Positions 42,903-52,245 of a stretch of 53,868 nucleotides of DNA are shown here, piece by piece (position 1 is the stretch's first letter; each line of letters starts with the position of its first letter). Both the position numbers and the translations under genes were made by a program. The notes under the pieces are model-generated. The model ran no database searches. It saw only the letters and a program-made list of their open reading frames with translations, and was not told the DNA's origin. The DNA is from Opacimonas sp964559075 (GTDB lineage: Bacteria > Pseudomonadota > Gammaproteobacteria > Enterobacterales > Alteromonadaceae), in NCBI GenBank assembly GCA_964559075.1, contig CAZLGJ010000003.1, forward strand, positions 1 through 53,868. Direction: 5' to 3'.

Positions 42903-45900
42903 TGCACCTCTCCTGAAAACAGCCGATCAATATGCATAATCAATGCTTCTGATGGATTGTAGCGATACACACCTTGCTCATGCTCCCCTTCGGACATACC
43001 GCGACAAAACAGATACCGCACGCCTCCCATGTGAGTAGCAAAGGAATAATTTGGCAAATGTTGCCGCAAATAACGATGCAGAGCCAAGGTATACAATACC
43101 CCTTGTAAGCCATAGTTTGCGTGGAGCATTTTGTGATGCATCGCTTCATGCCCATAACCTTCAGCGATGAAATTTGACTTATAGTCCATTACATAAAAAC
43201 GCCCGTCATAATGCGCAATTAAGTCAATAAAACCATTCATATGGCCGACCAGGTCCCGATACGCCAACGGTTGATAAGGGATCTCAGCACCATGCTGCTG
43301 CATAAGCTGATTGAGCTTAACGGTATCCGCTTCGTGCAGTGACATATAAAATGGCATTTCTTTTAACACATCATTAGTGCCAATATCTTTTAAGGCAATA
43401 TTACTACCGAGCTCAAGGGGCGCGGTAACAGTATTGACAATCAGCTGATTAAACTCAGTTAATGCCTTATTATTTAGCACAACCTCTGACAAAGCAGTAG
43501 GTGCAGCCGCTGGCGTGACCATCATCTCACTGACGCCGTAGCGCTGACTCAGCGCAATCAGTAATTCGTGATCACAGCCTTGCTCGGCCAGCTCAGCAAA
43601 GGCTTGATGCTCTAATACATCGTGCAGTAAATTACCAAAGTGGGCGCCCTTTGGCAGATATGAATGGTGATCGATGCTTTCTGTTTTGTCTGGCTCAGTC
43701 AGCGCAGCGCTACTGACCTTCTGTGCGTCTCCTCCCTCTAATATTTCATCTTCCGCTTTACCTAGCGCTGACTCTAAGGGGGCATGGGTCAAACCAGAGA
43801 AGCTCGTCATGCGATAACGCGTATCGACCTGTCGCGTGAAACGCAGCACATTGCGTTCATCATACTGGCGCAGCTCCGGCTGGTAGTGGCCTAAGCTTGA
43901 CCAATCTACGCCACTGATTGTCTCGCTGACAATGTGTGCACTTGGCGGAGCGCCGTTGGGTAATAAAACGCCAAGACTGTTGTATTTAGGCTTATCGACT
44001 TGCGGCGGCAGCAGCACAATCGTTTCGCGCTCAGCGCGCGTCAGCGCAACATACACCAAGCGAATATCTTCAGCATAGAGATCTTGTTGCATCTGCTCTG
44101 CCAACAAGCCTCGCCCCTCTTGATTCACGTTGGCAAGCCACTTATCACCTTGCTTGATGCGATATACATTTGCTTGCAGTGGCTTGTCGCTTAAATGATA
44201 CAAATCCGGGCAGTACACAACCGGGTATTGCAGGCCTTTTGACGAGTGGATGGTCACAATTTGCAAGGCATCCGCATCACTTTCTAGGCGCAGCTCTGTT
44301 TGCTCAGAACGCGAGCTTTGCATGGCTTCTTCGAGGTATTGCAGCGTTTGAATAGGGGATAGCGCATCCTCCAGCACCTGTTCTTGCAGTAGCTCGAGAA
44401 TATGGCGAATGTTGGTGATGCGCCTTTCGGCGTCTACAAAGCGACCCAAATTGGCAAAACTGTCATGGCGTTTGAGTAAAAACATCACTGCGGTGAGCAC
44501 GCTTTTTTGTTGCCATAGTAAATGTGCGGTGGACAAGTCCTGCGCCAAATTCGCTAACTTGTCATCATCGGCTAGCTCATCGACGGCCTGCAAATACGCT
44601 TCAATCGTTGGGCTAAACAGCGGCTCAGCCAATGCGGCCTTAACCAAAGACAAGCGGCTTGGTTGCAACATCGCGTTGAGCAAGCGATGGATACTCATGG
44701 CCTCGTCTGTACTAAATACTGAGTCCTTTGCCTTGATCACAGCAGGAATGTGCAAGGTGTTGAGCATGGCTTGATATTGTTTGGCGGTGTGATTTGCGCG
44801 CACGATGATCGCCATTTGCTCTGGCCGGTACACATGGCTCTGCAGTTTGTGCAAAATATCTGCGCACACATGCTGCATTACCAAGCGCTTTTGCTGCTCT
44901 GCATTAGGGTTGTCGGCCATTATGTGCGGTGCAATCGACCAAAAGCGCATTGGCTGGGCAAGCTGCACCTCGTCAGGTTTGGGTATTTTACCAGCCGCTA
45001 CCGGTTGAAACGGCAGTTCAGTGCGCCCAAACGGATTATCGATTTGTGAAAACACCGCGTTAGTGGCAGCGATCAAATTGGGCGTTGAGCGCCAGTTCTG
45101 TCCCAAGGTCAGGTGCTGATCCGCGCTTTTGACCGCTTGAATATAGGTGTCGATATCCGCCCCACGAAACTTATATATTGCTTGCTTAGGGTCGCCAATC
45201 AAGTACATGTAGTGCCGATCTGTGGCAAATAACCCTTGGAATATCTGCCATTGTTCGGCATCAGTATCCTGGAATTCATCAATTAGCACTGCAGCAAAAC
45301 GCGCTTGCATGATGCGCTTGATGTGCGCACCATTTTGTTCGTGATTAACCACATCGGCAAGGCGTAAAATCAAATCATCAAAACCCAGTTGACCTTGCTC
45401 CTCCTGGCGTAAGTACAAGGTCGAGCGATAGTATTCGTAGCAGGCGTGTTTGAGACTTACCTCCAAATTAGGATAAGCATCTAGGTATATGCCCGCCGGG
45501 TAAATCGGTGGATCCAGCGCCTCGACGAACTCCTCCCAAAACTGCTCCATTTTGGACGCTTTGGTACCGGTTTTACTATCTTTAAACTTAGTGCCGCTGA
45601 GCATATTTAAAAATGTTCCCACGTGACAAAAATCCATGTAATGCGAGGCTAAATCCTGCATTTTGGTCTTGCCCTGTTTGAGAAACGAAGCCTCGCGCTC
45701 ATGCAGCCATGCGGCTAAATCAGTATGTTTTTGGGCAAACCACTGCTCCAGACTAGCAAAAGCAGGGTCCAGTGCCGTCCAAGTATCTGCCCATGAGGCA
45801 CTTTGCGCTGGCACCAGTTCAATCTCGCTCTGCCCTACCGCATCGAGCCAGTCGTAGAGCTCATCAGGCGAGCTAATGACTGTATTAAAAATTTGCGCCT

Positions 45901-46405
45901 GTGCAGCATTTAATGGATAAATATGGGTGCGCCAAAAATCATACACAAGCTGCTTTTTGAGCTCACTTGCATCTTCACCCATCTCCAACACAAAGCCCTG
46001 CTGACTTTCTAGCGGAAACTCCGACAGTACCCGCTGACAAAAACCGTGGATGGTAAACACCCCTGCTAAATCAATATTGACCAATGCTTGATTGAGCTTT
46101 TTGATGTCCTCATCTGCGCTCGCGCTGCGCGATGCAACCCACTGTGCGAGCAGTTTATCATCGGTGTCGTGGGCAAATGCCAGGCGTGCTCGATAGAGTT
46201 GAGCGCGAATGCGTTCCTTGAGTTCTTCGGTCGCCGCTTTGGTAAAGGTCACAGTGAGGATCTGCTCGATAGGGATCCCCAGCTCAACCACCATGCGCAG
46301 CACCAAATACGCAATTGAAAAGGTTTTACCGGTACCTGCACTGGCTTCTATCGACACTATGCCGGGAATAAAGGGTTGTGTCGTCGGAGCAAAAGGTTGA
46401 CTCAT
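42899..46405 (-). CDS. recB: RecB, exodeoxyribonuclease V beta subunit
   Basis: A 1168-residue helicase-nuclease, close to E. coli length. Walker A ASAGTGKTFSIAYL at about 20-33, the UvrD-type DEFQDTD motif, NWRSTPNLI, and the GFIDLIAHYDGRFYVMDYKSN nuclease motif (about residue 1040-1065) are present. With RecC and RecD it processes double-strand breaks and degrades linear foreign DNA. It overlaps recC and recD by 4 bp each, so the three subunits are translationally coupled. Confidence 0.97.
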   Translation of the reverse strand: MSQPFAPTTQPFIPGIVSIEASAGTGKTFSIAYLVLRMVVELGIPIEQILTVTFTKAATEELKERIRAQLYRARLAFAHDTDDKLLAQWVASRSASADEDIKKLNQALVNIDLAGVFTIHGFCQRVLSEFPLESQQGFVLEMGEDASELKKQLVYDFWRTHIYPLNAAQAQIFNTVISSPDELYDWLDAVGQSEIELVPAQSASWADTWTALDPAFASLEQWFAQKHTDLAAWLHEREASFLKQGKTKMQDLASHYMDFCHVGTFLNMLSGTKFKDSKTGTKASKMEQFWEEFVEALDPPIYPAGIYLDAYPNLEVSLKHACYEYYRSTLYLRQEEQGQLGFDDLILRLADVVNHEQNGAHIKRIMQARFAAVLIDEFQDTDAEQWQIFQGLFATDRHYMYLIGDPKQAIYKFRGADIDTYIQAVKSADQHLTLGQNWRSTPNLIAATNAVFSQIDNPFGRTELPFQPVAAGKIPKPDEVQLAQPMRFWSIAPHIMADNPNAEQQKRLVMQHVCADILHKLQSHVYRPEQMAIIVRANHTAKQYQAMLNTLHIPAVIKAKDSVFSTDEAMSIHRLLNAMLQPSRLSLVKAALAEPLFSPTIEAYLQAVDELADDDKLANLAQDLSTAHLLWQQKSVLTAVMFLLKRHDSFANLGRFVDAERRITNIRHILELLQEQVLEDALSPIQTLQYLEEAMQSSRSEQTELRLESDADALQIVTIHSSKGLQYPVVYCPDLYHLSDKPLQANVYRIKQGDKWLANVNQEGRGLLAEQMQQDLYAEDIRLVYVALTRAERETIVLLPPQVDKPKYNSLGVLLPNGAPPSAHIVSETISGVDWSSLGHYQPELRQYDERNVLRFTRQVDTRYRMTSFSGLTHAPLESALGKAEDEILEGGDAQKVSSAALTEPDKTESIDHHSYLPKGAHFGNLLHDVLEHQAFAELAEQGCDHELLIALSQRYGVSEMMVTPAAAPTALSEVVLNNKALTEFNQLIVNTVTAPLELGSNIALKDIGTNDVLKEMPFYMSLHEADTVKLNQLMQQHGAEIPYQPLAYRDLVGHMNGFIDLIAHYDGRFYVMDYKSNFIAEGYGHEAMHHKMLHANYGLQGVLYTLALHRYLRQHLPNYSFATHMGGVRYLFCRGMSEGEHEQGVYRYNPSEALIMHIDRLFSGEVQ

Positions 46406-49400
46406 GCGCGTTTCTCCTTAATTAGGTGAAAGATATCGGCGAGCAGCTCAACGCTGTTGTGTAGGGTTTTGGGATCCCAAATATCGGTAAACGTTTGGCC
46501 TTCAGCGAGGCGTTTAAAGTGATCGTCTTGCATCCAGTCATTAAATCCTTGTCCTAGCATATTTTTGTACATGGTTGCCGCGCCGTTTTGCGCGCTCATG
46601 TGGCGCTCTGCCTCAGGTTTTTTGCTGATTTGCGCGCCGTGGTATTTTTCTAACCACGCCCACCCCAACTCAGGCAGATAGTGTAATGGCGCAGTATGAG
46701 CATCCACATAAGCTTTTAGCCACTGTTGCAGGGGTAACTCACAACCATCAAACACGCGCATATCCGGTGAGTTGTCTTTGTTTTTACCAAACAGATACAC
46801 CGGCTGCTGCGTGATGCTACTCACCAGCGCTGCGGGAATATAGTCTTTAGGCTTGAGTGTGGCAAAACGAGCCATGATAAAACTCACACCATAATATTCT
46901 GATAATTCACCTGTGACGCTATAGTGTCCGCACTGCGTCTCAACGCTAAATGGCTTGGCCGTAAAGTCCATCTTTAAGCCTAAAATATGCCCTGCAACCG
47001 GCATGACCTGCTCAATGGTATTGTTTAGACGCAGCTCGCCCAAGCTTCCGGCCATCCAGCGACCAGATTCACGAAGCTGTTTATGCAATTCAGCGCTAGA
47101 CTGCCCGGAGAGGATCCCAGTGAGTATTTCTTGCTCAATCTGATAGCGCGAAAGGGTGTCTAAACTAAACACCTCATGGCCGGGAGTTAAGCTATCAACC
47201 CCTGACAGACGGATCCCAAGACGTTTTTTGATGAACCACTGATATGGGTGTTTGGCAAAGGCCAGAAAATCACTGACATCTATCTCTGTCTGAGTATATT
47301 CAGGGATCGATAGAGGCAAGCTCAGCCAAGCGCTTTGCTTAACGCCTGTCTCTTCAGCCGCGGCGCTATCATCAGCTGCGGCGCGATAGATCGCAGCGGC
47401 GCTGGTTTTGATACTTTCATCATAGGTATACAGAGGGCTATCTGTATCGAAGTACTGACGTCCAAAGGGCTGTAACGGGTAGAGCGTAGTGTTTTTGGCT
47501 GCATCAACCCCTAGCTCATCGAACAACTCTTGCACCACGACAGACGGCGGGATCGCTTGATTGTTGCGCTGCGACTGCCCCACATAACTCAAGTACAAGG
47601 TCTGCCTAGCGGCTAACAACACTTCCAAAAATTGATAGCGGTCATCGACCCGTACTGAACGGTCACCGAGCTGAAAATCATGCGCCATCAAATCAAAACT
47701 AGGGCGTTTATCTTGCCTTGGAAACTCGCCTTCGTTCAGTCCTAATACAGCCACCACCTGAAATGGAATACTGCGCATTGGGAGCATTGAGCAAAACGTA
47801 AGTTGTCCCGCCATGAAGCCTTGTGAGGTTTTGCGTTCAGTGATCGCAGCGTCGAGCCATGTGGTGATCGTGGCCAGTGGATAAGATTGAGTATGTTGCA
47901 ACAACCCAGTGCTTTGTAGCTGGGCGACTGTGTTCAGTAGACTTTGAACTTCGTAATCCTGACGGTCAAATACCTGTTCAATAATACTCAGTATCCACCT
48001 TCCCCAAGCATTCACAGTATGTGTGTGCTTGACTTGATCAGACCAAACAAATAAATGATCTCGCACAAACCAGTCGAGCTTGGCTAGCAACTGCGCTTGA
48101 GAGCCTTCAATGGAGATTGTCTGCCCCTGCATCGCAAAGCCACGCATCATTTGGGCAAGCCCCCACTCCCACGTATTGATATCAATTGCAGGTAGGCATA
48201 GAGATGATATGTGAGACGCTGATTTACCCCAGCGAATCTGCGCTTGATCAACCCATTGCTGCAGTTGTTCCAAATCGCGCTCGTTCAACTCCAGTAGTGA
48301 TTGAATGATCGGACGCTCAAGCAAGCTCATTACATCACGCCAAGTAAAGCGCCCTGATATCACGTCCAAAATAGCCTGTAACGTGCTGTAGACTTGGTTA
48401 CCTTGCTTGGGGGACTTATCGGCAACGGCATAAGGTAGTTCAATCTCACCAAAAATCGCTTCGATATAAGGCTGATAGTCTGTGATATTGGGGGCCATCA
48501 CCACAATATCACGCAACTGCAAAGTGGAATCCGCTTGCAACTGGCCCAAGACAAAGTCTTTGACGATTTCAATCTCCCGCATCCGCGAATGACACGAGAC
48601 ACATACCACACTGTCGTCGAGCAGACCATTGTCGGGTGGCTCAGTGCGCGAGCTAGTCAAAATATCATGCTGTAAGCGCGCTAAGCTGGACAGCCCTAGC
48701 AACCCATCCGAGGCCTGTGAAAAACTGTCAAACTCCCAATCAAAGAAGCTATTTTCGATGAGTAATTGATGAAAATCTCGTCCTTGCTGGCCTAATAATG
48801 ACAGTAGCGGATGATGCAGCCCTTCATCTAACACTTGGACAGCGGCACTTGAGTCCTGCATCGCTGCACTACCAATAACCGCACGCCTCAGCTTATCGGT
48901 TTTAACTTCGGCCTTCGAGCGGATATCGGCCCAGTACCCCTCAGTTGGCTGACTTACGTATAGATGCACGTCGATGTGCTTGGCCAGCGCCTGTAACACC
49001 TGCACAAACACCAACGGCATCGAGTGAATCCCAAATACCGAAAGCCGCTCAGGCAAGTCTTTTATTGTGCCTTGAGGCGCGGCATTGAGAGCATCAATTA
49101 GCTGCTGCCAGATTTGACCAATATGCTTTATTGGTGTGCTTTGTGAACGCTGCAAGCGCGCTAACGTGCGTTGCCACACCTTTAGAGTCCAGTGCTCAGG
49201 ACACATGTCGTCCATTAAATGGGGGCGAAAAATTTGATATTGATCATAGAGTTGTGTGAGCTGCTGGGCTAGCTGAAAACGTTTTTGTTCACCGTAGCAC
49301 GTTTGGCAGTAGGTTAATACTTCCGGAAAAACCTCATCGCGCTCGCTTACAATATCCGCTAACACCGCATCCACATCCCACACCAAGCGTTCACGGGCAA

Positions 49401-49662
49401 AAGTATCGGGCTTGAGCGTATCACCAGCGCACACCTGCTCGGTGATCTGATTAAAAAACTTGTTGGGAAATAAAAATTCATAGTTGGCCATCACGCCAAA
49501 CTGGTCTGCCAGCCCCTGCAATAACCAGCGCTCCATACCTTGTGATTGGATCAAAAAGATCTCTTTGGCAAAGATATGACCCAAAGGCTTGGCAGCAATC
49601 ACTGCGCCAAGGTGAGCCAATAAATGCTCAGTGCGATTGGAGGTGTGCAGGGTGAATGCCAT
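46402..49662 (-). CDS. recC: RecC, exodeoxyribonuclease V gamma subunit
   Basis: A 1086-residue RecC, the Chi-recognition and scaffold subunit. It starts MAFTLHTSNRTEHLLAHL and contains QSQGMERWLLQGLADQFG, LSVFGIHSMPLVFVQVL and VAVLGLNEGEFPRQDKRPSFDLM, all typical. No catalytic helicase motifs are expected. First gene of recC-recB-recD. The ribosome site before ATG is weak (GGACA, 8 bp upstream). The 231-bp gap upstream separates it from ccdAB. Confidence 0.96.
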   Translation of the reverse strand: MAFTLHTSNRTEHLLAHLGAVIAAKPLGHIFAKEIFLIQSQGMERWLLQGLADQFGVMANYEFLFPNKFFNQITEQVCAGDTLKPDTFARERLVWDVDAVLADIVSERDEVFPEVLTYCQTCYGEQKRFQLAQQLTQLYDQYQIFRPHLMDDMCPEHWTLKVWQRTLARLQRSQSTPIKHIGQIWQQLIDALNAAPQGTIKDLPERLSVFGIHSMPLVFVQVLQALAKHIDVHLYVSQPTEGYWADIRSKAEVKTDKLRRAVIGSAAMQDSSAAVQVLDEGLHHPLLSLLGQQGRDFHQLLIENSFFDWEFDSFSQASDGLLGLSSLARLQHDILTSSRTEPPDNGLLDDSVVCVSCHSRMREIEIVKDFVLGQLQADSTLQLRDIVVMAPNITDYQPYIEAIFGEIELPYAVADKSPKQGNQVYSTLQAILDVISGRFTWRDVMSLLERPIIQSLLELNERDLEQLQQWVDQAQIRWGKSASHISSLCLPAIDINTWEWGLAQMMRGFAMQGQTISIEGSQAQLLAKLDWFVRDHLFVWSDQVKHTHTVNAWGRWILSIIEQVFDRQDYEVQSLLNTVAQLQSTGLLQHTQSYPLATITTWLDAAITERKTSQGFMAGQLTFCSMLPMRSIPFQVVAVLGLNEGEFPRQDKRPSFDLMAHDFQLGDRSVRVDDRYQFLEVLLAARQTLYLSYVGQSQRNNQAIPPSVVVQELFDELGVDAAKNTTLYPLQPFGRQYFDTDSPLYTYDESIKTSAAAIYRAAADDSAAAEETGVKQSAWLSLPLSIPEYTQTEIDVSDFLAFAKHPYQWFIKKRLGIRLSGVDSLTPGHEVFSLDTLSRYQIEQEILTGILSGQSSAELHKQLRESGRWMAGSLGELRLNNTIEQVMPVAGHILGLKMDFTAKPFSVETQCGHYSVTGELSEYYGVSFIMARFATLKPKDYIPAALVSSITQQPVYLFGKNKDNSPDMRVFDGCELPLQQWLKAYVDAHTAPLHYLPELGWAWLEKYHGAQISKKPEAERHMSAQNGAATMYKNMLGQGFNDWMQDDHFKRLAEGQTFTDIWDPKTLHNSVELLADIFHLIKEKRA

Positions 49663-49837
49663 AAAAAATAATGTCCTTTAATTTTGTCAATTAATCAAGT
49701 GTCAGTCAGTGTAGATAGCACTATTAATTACCACTATAGACTGCTTAGTAGCTTTTGAAAATGGCCTGATTTTCTATCTGTCGCAAAAATAGACACATTG
49801 TTTTAATTCTTACCAAACTCGTTTAACAAGGTTTGCG

Positions 49838-49858
49838 ATACACACTAAGCTTGTGTAT
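49838..49858. promoter_or_regulatory. Inverted repeat before ccdA, candidate CcdAB operator
   Basis: ATACACA (49838-49844) and TGTGTAT (49852-49858) are perfect 7-bp arms with a 7-bp spacer, 35 bp before the ccdA start. Type II antitoxins usually bind such sites to autoregulate; binding here is inferred. Confidence 0.6.
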
Positions 49859-49893
49859 ATTTATGTACAGAATTGTTCAAATTGACTACATCC

Positions 49894-50130
49894 ATGCACT
49901 CTACGACGCCTTTAAAAAAACGCACTAATCTATCTATCAACGAAAAAACTCTTAAAGAAGCCAAAGAACTCGGTGTCAATCTGTCAAAAGCGGCCGAAAA
50001 TGGCATTTTAAAAGCGTTACAGGAACGTAAACAGGATATTTGGTTAGCGGAAAATGAAGCGGCCATTGCAAGCTCAAATGCATTTGTTGAAAAACAGAGG
50101 GTACCACTTGATAAATTTAGGCATTTTTAG
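49894..50130 (+). CDS. ccdA: CcdA antitoxin
   Basis: A 78-residue CcdA-type antitoxin. The N-terminal ribbon-helix-helix region (KKRTNLSINEKTLKEAKELGVNLS) binds DNA, and the C-terminal flexible tail (WLAENEAAIASSNAFVEKQ) wraps and blocks CcdB. Start ATG 49894; a TTG at 49873 is in frame. The stop TAG abuts the ccdB ATG, so translation is coupled. Typical chromosomal ccd pair beside a recBCD operon. Confidence 0.92.
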   Translation: MHSTTPLKKRTNLSINEKTLKEAKELGVNLSKAAENGILKALQERKQDIWLAENEAAIASSNAFVEKQRVPLDKFRHF

Positions 50131-50430
50131 ATGAGTCGATTCGATGTGTTTAAAAACAACTCGGGAACGGGTTATCTACTAGATGTGCAAACGGATTTAT
50201 TGTCTGGACTAAATACTCGAGTCGTTGTGCCTTTATTGCTAACCTCAGAGGGGCCTGAGGCTGCTAAATATCTCAATCCAATTTTCCAAGTCGATAAACA
50301 CCACGTCGTAATGACAACACAATTCATTGCCGCAGTACCAGAGTCAGAGTTGAGTCATTTTTGTGGCAATTTAAGCCACCATCATCATGAGATTAACTCT
50401 GCACTGGATATGATTTTTTCTGGTTTTTAA
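50131..50430 (+). CDS. ccdB: CcdB toxin (gyrase poison)
   Basis: A 99-residue CcdB-type toxin, which traps DNA gyrase on cleaved DNA. MSRFDVFKN, YLLDVQTDLL, RVVVPLL, LNPIFQV and the C-terminal helix ALDMIFSGF match the family; the last residues (trp/gly/phe region in F plasmid CcdB) are important for toxicity and here read SGF. No frameshift, so probably functional, though the original W99-type residue differs. Starts immediately after ccdA. Confidence 0.93.
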   Translation: MSRFDVFKNNSGTGYLLDVQTDLLSGLNTRVVVPLLLTSEGPEAAKYLNPIFQVDKHHVVMTTQFIAAVPESELSHFCGNLSHHHHEINSALDMIFSGF

Positions 50431-50561
50431 TACACAGCATAGCTTTTGACAACATGATGAGTAATACGGTGAGTCCGTTACCGAAAAACTGTCACATTGG
50501 GCAAGTAGAATCCCCTCCATTGATATATTATCATGCAAATTCTTATTCGGAGACTGCGTTT

Positions 50562-52148
50562 ATGGAACACAAGAAAACAATCGGAATACTCACTGGTTTA
50601 TTGAGTGCGTGCGTACTCACTGCATGCGTGCACTCAGAACAAACCTCAGCTACGACTGCTGCGGCTAAGGCCTCAGCCGCAGCACCCGCACCTAAAAACA
50701 TTATTCTGATGGTGTCTGATGGCATCGGCTTTAACGGTTGGTTAGCGACGGATTATTACCAAGGTAAAGCCGGTCAGCAGGCTTATCAAATCACGCGCCC
50801 CGACGGCACCCAACCGCGTGTCTACGGTTTGGCTCACAGTGCATTGAACCTGATTGACGATAATGGCCAAATCTTGCCTCGAGGCGCGAAAACCAGCGAA
50901 GCTGCCGGTGCGGTGGAACAGGGTTATGACCCTACTACGCGCTGGTTAGCATTTGAAAACGCCATGTTTAACGACTTTGTTGATACCGGCAGCTACACAT
51001 CATACACCGATAGTGCTGCGGCTGGTACAGCGCTGATGAGTGGCCGCAAAACCTCAGTTGGCCGACTCAACATGGACTGGTCGGCAAGCACTTCTTTTAC
51101 CACGATCGCCGAACACGCCATCGAGCATGGCCTCGCCGCTGGGGTTGTATCATCGGTGATGATATCCCACGCCACACCAGCGGCTGCCATTGCCAAAAAT
51201 ATCTCGCGCAACAACTATGCTGAGATTTTTCAACAAATGTTCGACTCTGAGCTCACCGTGTTGATGGGCGCAGGACACCCGCTGTATGACAGCAGCGGTA
51301 ATCTGCTCGATACCGATAAACAAGACTTTAAGTACCTCGGCGGTGAAGCACTATTCACCTCGATGGCAGCGATGCAAGGTGACGATACGGTTTTTATCGA
51401 TACTGTGGATGCCTTTGCCGAACTAGCAACAGGCCGTGCGCTACCACAACGTGTGATTGGGATCCCGCGCTCAGGAGCAACCTTACAAGCAGTTCGTGAG
51501 GGCTTACCCACCGCTAACACGCCATCTGGCATGGCTTTTGTCGACAATGTACCGTCACTCAGCACCATGTCACAGGGCGCACTTAACGTTTTAGCGCAAG
51601 ATCAGGACGGTTTTTTTGTGATGATCGAAGGCGGCGCTATTGACTGGATGGGGCACGCGAACAACATGCCGCGCTTTATCGAAGAGCAAATCGCTTTTAA
51701 CGATGCGGTAAGTGCCGTAATAGAGTGGGTTGAAACCAATTCGAGCTGGGAAGAAACGCTGCTAATTATCACCTCTGATCACGAGTGTGGCGGGATCTGG
51801 GGAGAAGGCACCTGGACCAACAGTATCGGCGGCCCAGTTTCCAATGAGCGTTCTGACGATGCCATCAAAGCAGCTCGTTTTAACCCAAGTGAAGATACCT
51901 TTAATGCGTTTCTGGCTGTACAAGACAACGGTGTAGGCAATTTACCTGGCTATATGTTTGCTTCGGGCAATCACACCAACGACTTGGTACCGCTGTATGC
52001 ACTTGGCGCCGGCAGTGAGCGCTTAGCGGAATTCACGCGTACCGATCTAAAAGCCGCTCAGCTCTGGGGTGAGCAGTTTAACTGGAACGGGCAATTTGTA
52101 GATATCACCGCTGTGTTTGAAGTCATGCAGGGTAAGTTAGCGCAATAA
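50562..52148 (+). CDS. Alkaline phosphatase, lipoprotein
   Basis: A 528-residue PhoA-superfamily alkaline phosphatase. The N-terminus has a lipoprotein signal with the lipobox LTAC (Cys22), so it is tethered to a membrane in the envelope. MVSDGIG holds a metal Asp, TDSAAAGTALMSG contains the nucleophile Ser, and EGGAIDWMGHAN and TSDHECGG carry further zinc ligands. It releases phosphate from monoesters. ATG 50562 has CGGAG upstream; an ATG at 50454 would bury the signal. A terminator follows. Only half a Pho box (CTGTCAC) is seen upstream. Confidence 0.93.
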   Translation: MEHKKTIGILTGLLSACVLTACVHSEQTSATTAAAKASAAAPAPKNIILMVSDGIGFNGWLATDYYQGKAGQQAYQITRPDGTQPRVYGLAHSALNLIDDNGQILPRGAKTSEAAGAVEQGYDPTTRWLAFENAMFNDFVDTGSYTSYTDSAAAGTALMSGRKTSVGRLNMDWSASTSFTTIAEHAIEHGLAAGVVSSVMISHATPAAAIAKNISRNNYAEIFQQMFDSELTVLMGAGHPLYDSSGNLLDTDKQDFKYLGGEALFTSMAAMQGDDTVFIDTVDAFAELATGRALPQRVIGIPRSGATLQAVREGLPTANTPSGMAFVDNVPSLSTMSQGALNVLAQDQDGFFVMIEGGAIDWMGHANNMPRFIEEQIAFNDAVSAVIEWVETNSSWEETLLIITSDHECGGIWGEGTWTNSIGGPVSNERSDDAIKAARFNPSEDTFNAFLAVQDNGVGNLPGYMFASGNHTNDLVPLYALGAGSERLAEFTRTDLKAAQLWGEQFNWNGQFVDITAVFEVMQGKLAQ

Positions 52149-52177
52149 GCTCGTTTTACCTACTAAGCATCACAAAA

Positions 52178-52216
52178 AAGGCGGGATGTCATTAGCAATG
52201 ACTCCCGCCTTGTTTA
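52178..52216. terminator. Bidirectional terminator between phosphatase and M3 peptidase
   Basis: Stem AAGGCGGGA / TCCCGCCTT continued by GTCATT / AATGAC around an AGC loop, with T/A-rich ends on both sides. It serves both convergent genes. Confidence 0.9.
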
Positions 52217-52245
52217 TTATTAACGCTTTGTTTTAACTACAGCGC

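Noticed and set aside
50489..50495. CTGTCAC as a Pho box before the alkaline phosphatase.
   Set aside because: Only one half-site is present; no second repeat 11 bp away.
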